Positions 1-4,866 of a DNA stretch of 6,065 nucleotides are shown here, in pieces. Origin of the DNA: Mollicutes bacterium (GTDB taxonomy: Bacteria; Bacillota_I; Bacilli_A; RF39; UBA660); NCBI GenBank assembly GCA_012510695.1, contig JAAZHN010000031.1, positions 1 to 6,065 on the forward strand, written 5' to 3'. The notes beneath the pieces are model-generated. The model made no database searches, had not been told where the DNA came from, and saw only the letters and a program-made list of their open reading frames with translations. Each line of letters begins with the position of its first letter. Position 1 is the first letter of the stretch. The translations under genes were made by a program, and so were the position numbers.

Positions 1-1364
1 GTACCTAAGTTAATAACATATTCAATATCACTTAAAGTTCTACTAAGAATTGTTTTTATTCCTCTTGCGCCTATTCTTGATTCAACAACTCTTTTAGCAA
101 GTTCATCAATAAATTCTTTAGTCGCGGTTAATTCAATTCCTTTTAATTTTAATATTTCTTTTTGAACATTTAAATAACTTATTTTTGATTCAGTAATTAT
201 TTTTTTATAATCATCTTTTGATAAATTATTTAAACCAATTATTTTAGAGCATCTTCCAATTAATTCAGGAGCCATACCTAAGTTAATTAAATCAGTTGGT
301 TCTAGTTCTTTATAATTTTTATGTTTTGGTTTTATAGAAGAACCAAACCCAATATTTTTTTCAATTATCATTTGATTATCAAACGAACCCATTAAAACAA
401 ATTGAATGTTTTTAGTATCAATTTCATATGTATCAGATTTTGGAGAGCCAAATCTTTTTACTGTATATACTCCGCCTTCCATCATTGTTATTAGTGCGTG
501 TTGGACACCTGTTGATACAACTTTTTCATCTGTAGAGTTTCCTTCTAATTTATCCGCTTCATCAATAACAATTATTCCTCTTTCAGCTAAGTCAACATTT
601 CCGTTACATTTTTCAATTAAATTGATAAGCATATCATCAACACTTTGACCAACAAAACCTTCCATCGTATAACGATTAGCATCTTCAATTATTATTGGAA
701 CTTTTAATAATCTTGTAATTTGCCTTAATATTTCTGTTTTTCCACTCCCAGTAGGACCAATAACAAACATAGTCGGTTTCATCAACCTTCTTTCATCAGG
801 GGTTATGTGTGCATCAACTAATTTTTGCCATGAATAAATACTTGATAATAAACTTTTAATCGCTTCATCTTGACCGATTACTCTTTTAGTAATTTCATCA
901 TAGTAATAATCTATTTTATCAAATACAATTTTCTCAGCAGACTTAATTTTTAATCCTTTATTTGGATTTAAAAATTTATATTGTCTTTCATTTATTTTTG
1001 AAATTATTTCTTCATTCACATCATGAACATACTCTACTACACCTGTTTTTTCATCTATAGAGTATTCGAATATAAAGTCGTCTATATCAACTGCATTATC
1101 TAAATAATCAAGTAAAAATAACCAGATGTCCTGTTCTGGAGAGTTTTTAAAATAAAAGTTGGTTGGTAAAACAAGACCACATAACTCTAAATCATCTTTA
1201 ACAGTTAAATGGGTGGGAATTATTTCACCAGCATATTCTCCTTCTCTAATTAAAAGATATTGGCCATTTTTAATTGGTGTAGCATAACAAGCAGTTTCTC
1301 TTTTTAAATATTTTTTACCATTTATTAAATGATGATAATAAATATTAACTAATTCTATTCTCAT
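1..1364 (-). CDS. ClpX-like AAA+ protein unfoldase without the zinc-binding domain (3' end outside window)
   Basis: 454 whole codons are visible; the C-terminus is cut by the left edge. Residues from about 160 on read as ClpX: VIGQDEAIK (162-170), Walker A GPTGSGKT (203-210), pore loop GFVG (236-239; GYVG in ClpX), Walker B VIDEAD (268-271 for DEAD), an IGFG loop (338-341) matching the ClpP-docking IGF loop, the arginine finger in IGRCS (Arg371) and the sensor-2 GARG (432-435). In the family such hexamers unfold proteins and pass them to ClpP in the cytoplasm. The first 160 residues have only two cysteines, far apart, so the C4 zinc-binding domain of true ClpX is absent; I do not recognise what replaces it. 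By comparison with ClpX, about 45-55 residues are missing at the end. The ATG at 1364-1362 is chosen because AGGGAG lies 8 bases upstream. HslU is less likely given the IGF loop. The AAA+ assignment is secure; the protease partnership is inferred. Confidence 0.88.
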   Translation of the reverse strand, partial: MRIELVNIYYHHLINGKKYLKRETACYATPIKNGQYLLIREGEYAGEIIPTHLTVKDDLELCGLVLPTNFYFKNSPEQDIWLFLLDYLDNAVDIDDFIFEYSIDEKTGVVEYVHDVNEEIISKINERQYKFLNPNKGLKIKSAEKIVFDKIDYYYDEITKRVIGQDEAIKSLLSSIYSWQKLVDAHITPDERRLMKPTMFVIGPTGSGKTEILRQITRLLKVPIIIEDANRYTMEGFVGQSVDDMLINLIEKCNGNVDLAERGIIVIDEADKLEGNSTDEKVVSTGVQHALITMMEGGVYTVKRFGSPKSDTYEIDTKNIQFVLMGSFDNQMIIEKNIGFGSSIKPKHKNYKELEPTDLINLGMAPELIGRCSKIIGLNNLSKDDYKKIITESKISYLNVQKEILKLKGIELTATKEFIDELAKRVVESRIGARGIKTILSRTLSDIEYVINLG

Positions 1365-1384
1365 CCAAAACACTCCCTAGGAGT

Positions 1385-1413
1385 ATTATAGCCTAATAAT
1401 CAATTAGAAACAA
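1385..1413 (-). promoter_or_regulatory. Sigma-A-type promoter of the ClpX-like gene
   Basis: A perfect TATAAT (1390-1385) lies 17 bases downstream of TTGTTT (1413-1408). A start about 7 bases below the -10 box would fall near 1378, where the AGGGAG ribosome-binding site (1378-1373) begins, so the leader would be only about 14 nucleotides. The rest of the 1365-1494 gap holds no gene and no convincing terminator for priA, so some readthrough from priA is possible. Confidence 0.72.
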
Positions 1414-1494
1414 TTAAAATATAAGAAATATATACTGTTATATTGAGTGCTACTTCTTTATTGGATAACCTGACTTTTAAAGTATTATATTTGT

Positions 1495-3672
1495 TTATAA
1501 AGATAATGGCGATGTGTCAATTTCAATGTTAACTTTAGTATTAGTTTTATATAATTCATCTATTTCTTTTAATGTATTCATAATATTTTTGTCTATTTTA
1601 TATTTAATAATTAATTGAAAACGATATTTATTATTAACTTTAAACGGATTAGCGATAGTTGGGCCTAGGATAATTGATTGTTTATCTATATTTTTTAATA
1701 AATGGGTTTTAATTTTATTTATTTCTAAAGAAGATTCTTCATAAGAGTTACTTAATGCTTTAATTGTAATTAAATAATAATATGGTGGATAGGACATTAA
1801 TCTTCTAAGATTCATTTCATAGTTATAAAATCCTTCATAGTCATGATTTTTAATATAATTTAAGGTTTTATTATCTGGATTAAATGTTTGTAAAACAACT
1901 TCACCAGGATATTTTGATCTTCCTGCTCTGCCACTTACTTGACTTAATAATTGAAATGTTCTTTCATTGCTCCTAAAATCAGGAATATTTAATGACGAAT
2001 CAGCATTGATAACCCCAACTAAACTAACTCTTGGAAAATCTAATCCTTTAGCGATCATTTGAGTACCAAGGAGGATATCATAATCATTATTTTTAAACTC
2101 ATTAATTATTTTTTCATGGCTCCCCTTTTTAGTTGTCGTATCTTTATCCATTCTAATTATTTTAGATGATGGAAATACTTTTTGTAATTCTATCTCTAAT
2201 TTTTCTGTACCAAGTCCAGCATCTTTAAGTGCTTCTTCTTGACATTGAAAACATTTTAATGGTTTTTCTTTACTATAACCACAATAATGACAACGCATCA
2301 TATTTGATGATTTATGATAAGTTAAAGTAATCGCACAATGCGGACATTCATATTTATAACCACAGTTTCTGCAACTTACAATCGTTGAAAATCCTCTTCT
2401 ATTAAGTAAAATAATTACTTGTTCTTGTTTTTCTAATCTTGATTTTATTTTATCTAAAAGAATTTGACTAAATATTAAATTTCTTTTTTTCATCTCTAAA
2501 GACATATCAACTATTTCAATATTTGGTAGTTTAGAGTTACCAATTCTATTTTGTAATTTTAGAAGTTTATATACATCTTTTTTAGCTCTTGCAAATGATT
2601 CTAAAGTTGGAGTAGCACTTCCTAAAACAAGTGGGCAATTATGATATTTACTTCTAAATTTAGCCATATCAAGAGCATGATATCTTGGGTTATTTTCTTG
2701 TTTATAACTATCTGAATGTTCTTCATCAATAATAATTATACCAATATTTTCTAAAGGCACAAAAATAGCACTTCTTGTTCCAACGACTATTTTTACCTGA
2801 TTATTATATATTTTTAAGTATTCATCATACTTTTCTCCTGGAGATAAAGCACTGTGGAAAACTGCAACTTCATCACCAAATCGTTCATAAAATTGATTTA
2901 CTACTTGAGCTGTTAAACTTATTTCTGGAACTAACATAATCGCAGTTTTACCCTCTTTAATAACTTCTTTGATTGCTCTTAAATATACTTCTGTTTTACC
3001 TGAACCAGTAATTCCATGAATTAAAAATGTTTTTTCTTTATTTAGACTACTTTTAATTACTTCTAAAACGTCGTTTTGTTCAGCTGTTAACTTATATTTT
3101 TCATAATTTTCTTTATTTGGTTTAATTCTTACTCTTTTTACTTTTTTTATTTTAATTAAACCTTCTTTAATTAAAGTATTTAATGGTTGACCACTAAACT
3201 CCTGTTTTAAGACATTATCATTATCTAATACATAATTTAAAATTTCTATTTGTCTTTTTTTTCTTGGATTATTATTAATAAAATTATTAGCATCATTAAT
3301 ATTAACTACTTCTAAATATTCATCATATAATTGATAATTAATATCTTTAGTATTAATTTTTAAACTACTAGGAAACATTGTTTGATAAGCAGTTATTAAA
3401 GAACAAAGAGTTAATTCATTTAAACACTTACCTAGACTCATTAATTCTTCATTTAAAACTAAATCTTGATCGATTATTTCGATAATTTCTTTTAAATTTT
3501 CAACTTCAGTTTGATCAGTTATTTTAGTAACAAAACCAGAAATAGTATTTTTGCCAAATGAAACCAAAACTTTCATTCCCACTTTTAAATGTTTTAAATG
3601 ATCAGGGATTATATAAGTGAAAGTTCTATCTAATGATTTGGCTCCATATTCGACTAATACTTCTGCATACAT
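1495..3672 (-). CDS. priA: Primosomal protein N' (PriA), replication-restart helicase
   Basis: A complete 725-residue PriA, close to the E. coli length (about 730) and shorter than the B. subtilis protein (about 805). PriA binds stalled or abandoned replication forks, unwinds the lagging arm 3'-to-5' and helps load the replicative helicase. The N-terminal 3'-end-binding domain covers about 1-100, then a probable winged helix (about 130-190). The helicase core shows Walker A GITGSGKT (220-227), DEEH (316-319), GSATPTLES (351-359), GLGTEKLE (487-494 region) and the motif VI segment QVSGRAGR (578-585). Eight cysteines in four CxxC pairs (434/437, 443/446, 461/464, 474/477) form the two-zinc insertion typical of PriA. 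The ATG at 3672-3670 follows GAGG at 3681-3678; the gene ends in TAA. The protein contains no tryptophan. It has its own promoter immediately upstream and shares no operon overlap with its neighbours. Confidence 0.97.
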   Translation of the reverse strand: MYAEVLVEYGAKSLDRTFTYIIPDHLKHLKVGMKVLVSFGKNTISGFVTKITDQTEVENLKEIIEIIDQDLVLNEELMSLGKCLNELTLCSLITAYQTMFPSSLKINTKDINYQLYDEYLEVVNINDANNFINNNPRKKRQIEILNYVLDNDNVLKQEFSGQPLNTLIKEGLIKIKKVKRVRIKPNKENYEKYKLTAEQNDVLEVIKSSLNKEKTFLIHGITGSGKTEVYLRAIKEVIKEGKTAIMLVPEISLTAQVVNQFYERFGDEVAVFHSALSPGEKYDEYLKIYNNQVKIVVGTRSAIFVPLENIGIIIIDEEHSDSYKQENNPRYHALDMAKFRSKYHNCPLVLGSATPTLESFARAKKDVYKLLKLQNRIGNSKLPNIEIVDMSLEMKKRNLIFSQILLDKIKSRLEKQEQVIILLNRRGFSTIVSCRNCGYKYECPHCAITLTYHKSSNMMRCHYCGYSKEKPLKCFQCQEEALKDAGLGTEKLEIELQKVFPSSKIIRMDKDTTTKKGSHEKIINEFKNNDYDILLGTQMIAKGLDFPRVSLVGVINADSSLNIPDFRSNERTFQLLSQVSGRAGRSKYPGEVVLQTFNPDNKTLNYIKNHDYEGFYNYEMNLRRLMSYPPYYYLITIKALSNSYEESSLEINKIKTHLLKNIDKQSIILGPTIANPFKVNNKYRFQLIIKYKIDKNIMNTLKEIDELYKTNTKVNIEIDTSPLSL

Positions 3673-3689
3673 AGTTACCTCGCATCAAT

Positions 3690-3698
3690 ATTATATCA
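3690..3698 (-). promoter_or_regulatory. Extended -10 promoter of priA
   Basis: TGATATAAT (3698-3690) is a perfect -10 hexamer with the upstream TGn extension. No good -35 hexamer lies 16-18 bases upstream, which is common for extended -10 promoters; that region falls inside the hairpin of the preceding terminator. A start 7 bases below the -10 box lies near 3683, so the mRNA would begin about two bases before the GAGG ribosome-binding site and carry a leader of roughly 11 nucleotides. Confidence 0.7.
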
Positions 3699-3699
3699 T

Positions 3700-3722
3700 A
3701 AAAAAAGAGTAATAATTTACTC
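3700..3722 (-). terminator. Intrinsic terminator after the thyA remnant
   Basis: Read on the minus strand, GAGTAA (3722-3717), loop ATTA and TTACTC (3712-3707) form a perfect 6-bp stem followed at once by seven T (3706-3700). It starts three bases after the thyA stop codon. It was presumably the original thyA terminator and would now end transcripts coming from the unknown gene at 4008-4778. The T tract is on the minus strand only, so it acts in one direction. Confidence 0.85.
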
Positions 3723-3725
3723 TAT

Positions 3726-3997
3726 TTAAACCATAACTTTCATTTTAATTGGTCCATGGTGTCGATAATTTTCTAACTGAGTATCTTTAAGGTCAGTTGA
3801 AGTATCAAAATCAAAGAAGTTTTTAATATCTTTATTTAAGATTAGTTTAGGCGCTGGAAAGTCACCTAACTTTTCATATCTTTTTATTTGTTCATTAATT
3901 CCTTCTATTTGATTTTCATATATATGAGCATTAGTTATTACCCATAAAATTTACCTGGCTTTAGATTTGTTACTTGAGCTAACATATTTCTAAATTG
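3726..3997 (-). pseudogene. thyA: Thymidylate synthase remnant (C-terminal third, truncated and frameshifted)
   Basis: The C-terminal end of ThyA, which makes dTMP from dUMP with methylenetetrahydrofolate. From 3941 to the TAA at 3728-3726 an open frame of 71 codons reads VITNAHIYENQIEG, then PAPKLILN, IKNFFDFD and a final NYRHHGPIKMKV: the dUMP-binding HIY segment and the conserved ThyA C-terminus. Just upstream (3985-3944), MLAQVTNLKPGKF is the expected preceding ThyA stretch but in another frame; it hits a stop at once. The simplest reading is one lost base near 3942-3946, where a TGG codon would restore the frame. All sequence N-terminal to about residue 190 of a normal 260-280 residue ThyA is gone, including the catalytic cysteine. 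In-frame stops lie upstream, and no ribosome-binding site precedes the remnant. It begins about 10 bases after the stop of the unknown gene, so a deletion probably joined the two. It cannot encode an active enzyme. Confidence 0.9.
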
Positions 3998-4007
3998 TTT
4001 TTAATAT

Positions 4008-4778
4008 TTATTCAACTAATTCACCACTTGTAAAATAGTAGTTATCATCTGATTGCTTGGTGAATGTAAATTTATATTGATTTAATTGTTTTTTATCTAA
4101 AAATTTTTGCATATCTTCTTGGATATTTGTTCCTTTTCCTAATGCAGTTATCGGTGTAACTACATTATCTTTTACACTGTAAGCTTTTTCTATTGATGGG
4201 TATTTATTAAAATAATGATTAACATTGTTTATTTTATCTACTACTCCATAAATAAAGTACTTATAAACATAAATGTCATTTCCTTTTTCTTCTATTTTAG
4301 CAATTTTTGATTCGCTTATTATTGTATATCCATTAGGGTCTCTTTCACAAACAAATACACGGAATTCTTTTGAAGTCTTATAATATTCTGCCATAGCAAG
4401 GCAAGCAACTCCTCCTAGATTGTTTACTACATCTGGTTCGGGCATTTTCACATCTGGTCCATAAACCTTAACAAAATTCTTTTTAACATCTTCTAAAGAG
4501 ATAACTGTCTCTTCCTTCTTCTTTTTCCAATCATCTTTTGAATTGGCATTTTCAAGTAGTTGTTTAGGATTGAAATCACTAAGTTTAAAATCCCAAAAAT
4601 TATAATTCATTGGTTCCACATAACTATTCATTTTTGGATAAATAAATTTTTTCTCCATTTCGACTAATTTTGCATTATCAATGCTTTGTTTTCCCGAATT
4701 TTCTTCGCTCATCGGATTTTTATTAATAGTTAGTTTAAAAATAAAAAATATTCCTAGGGCAAAAAGTACAATTATCAA
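4008..4778 (-). CDS. Membrane-anchored protein of unknown function, start codon damaged or unusual
   Basis: I do not recognise this protein. From the TTG at 4778 it has 256 residues: a hydrophobic segment at about 2-18, a polar linker (about 20-45), then a charged domain with two cysteines (126 and 144) and a C-terminal stretch rich in aromatic residues (YKFTF, NYYF). The layout suggests a single N-terminal membrane anchor with an outward-facing domain. The TTG is a poor start: the strong Shine-Dalgarno AAAGGAG ends 31 bases upstream. The frame stays open back to a TAA at 4817-4815, and the codons between read KKKKNIVLGL, the positively charged start expected before a membrane helix. An ATG would fit at about 4807, but the sequence reads ATA one base out of frame; restoring one G (ATGAAAAAG) would give MKKKKNIVLG and about 266 residues. 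The gene may therefore be recently inactivated, or the base may be an assembly error. It lies 75 bases after ileS and has its own promoter. Confidence 0.65.
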   Translation of the reverse strand: MIIVLFALGIFFIFKLTINKNPMSEENSGKQSIDNAKLVEMEKKFIYPKMNSYVEPMNYNFWDFKLSDFNPKQLLENANSKDDWKKKKEETVISLEDVKKNFVKVYGPDVKMPEPDVVNNLGGVACLAMAEYYKTSKEFRVFVCERDPNGYTIISESKIAKIEEKGNDIYVYKYFIYGVVDKINNVNHYFNKYPSIEKAYSVKDNVVTPITALGKGTNIQEDMQKFLDKKQLNQYKFTFTKQSDDNYYFTSGELVE

Positions 4779-4809
4779 GCCAAGAACAATATTCTTTTTC
4801 TTTTTATCT

Positions 4810-4816
4810 CTCCTTT
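4810..4816 (-). promoter_or_regulatory. Strong Shine-Dalgarno without a matching start codon
   Basis: AAAGGAG (4816-4810) is a near-perfect ribosome-binding site. No ATG, GTG or TTG in the frame of the downstream protein occurs within the usual 5-10 bases; the first is TTG at 4778. It marks where translation of the unknown gene should begin (about 4807) and is the main evidence that its start codon has been lost. Confidence 0.75.
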
Positions 4817-4821
4817 ATCAA

Positions 4822-4830
4822 ATTATATCA
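4822..4830 (-). promoter_or_regulatory. Extended -10 promoter of the unknown membrane-protein gene
   Basis: TGATATAAT (4830-4822) is identical to the extended -10 element of priA. No clear -35 hexamer is present at 16-18 bases. A start 7 bases below the box would lie near 4815, at the first bases of the Shine-Dalgarno, so the leader would again be very short. Confidence 0.65.
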
Positions 4831-4838
4831 AATATAAC

Positions 4839-4866
4839 AAAAAAACTATGTTTCTATAGTTTTTTT
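4839..4866 (-). terminator. Probable intrinsic terminator overlapping the ileS stop codon
   Basis: A perfect 11-bp inverted repeat, seven A plus CTAT (4866-4856 on the minus strand), a 6-base loop and ATAG plus seven T (4849-4839), includes the last ileS codons and the TAG stop. The stem has a single G-C pair, so it is weak, with the T tract doubling as the 3' arm. Because of the symmetry it could also work on the plus strand, where no gene was found. Confidence 0.55.

Noticed and set aside
406..648. 80-codon open frame on the plus strand
   Set aside because: It lies entirely inside the ClpX-like gene in antisense, has no ribosome-binding site and has a composition expected from the reverse strand of a real gene.
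1427..1444. AATATA / TATATT inverted repeat as a terminator of priA
   Set aside because: The stem is six A-T pairs with no T tract after it; this is expected by chance in such AT-rich sequence.
1427..1452. Possible CIRCE element (GAGTGCTA at 1445-1452) controlling the clp-like gene through HrcA
   Set aside because: Only one half matches; the position of the second arm, 9 bases away (1427-1435), reads AATATATAC and does not match the required TTAGCACTC. A CtsR heptad repeat was also sought; only a single AGTCAGG half-site is present.
1494..1520. TTGACA (1520-1515) with TATAAA (1499-1494) at the end of priA as a second promoter
   Set aside because: The spacer is only 15 bases and both boxes are part of the priA coding end and stop; the 1385-1413 promoter is much better placed.
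3944..3985. Separate small peptide of 15 residues starting at the ATG at 3985
   Set aside because: No Shine-Dalgarno precedes it, and its sequence is simply the out-of-frame upstream piece of the thyA remnant.
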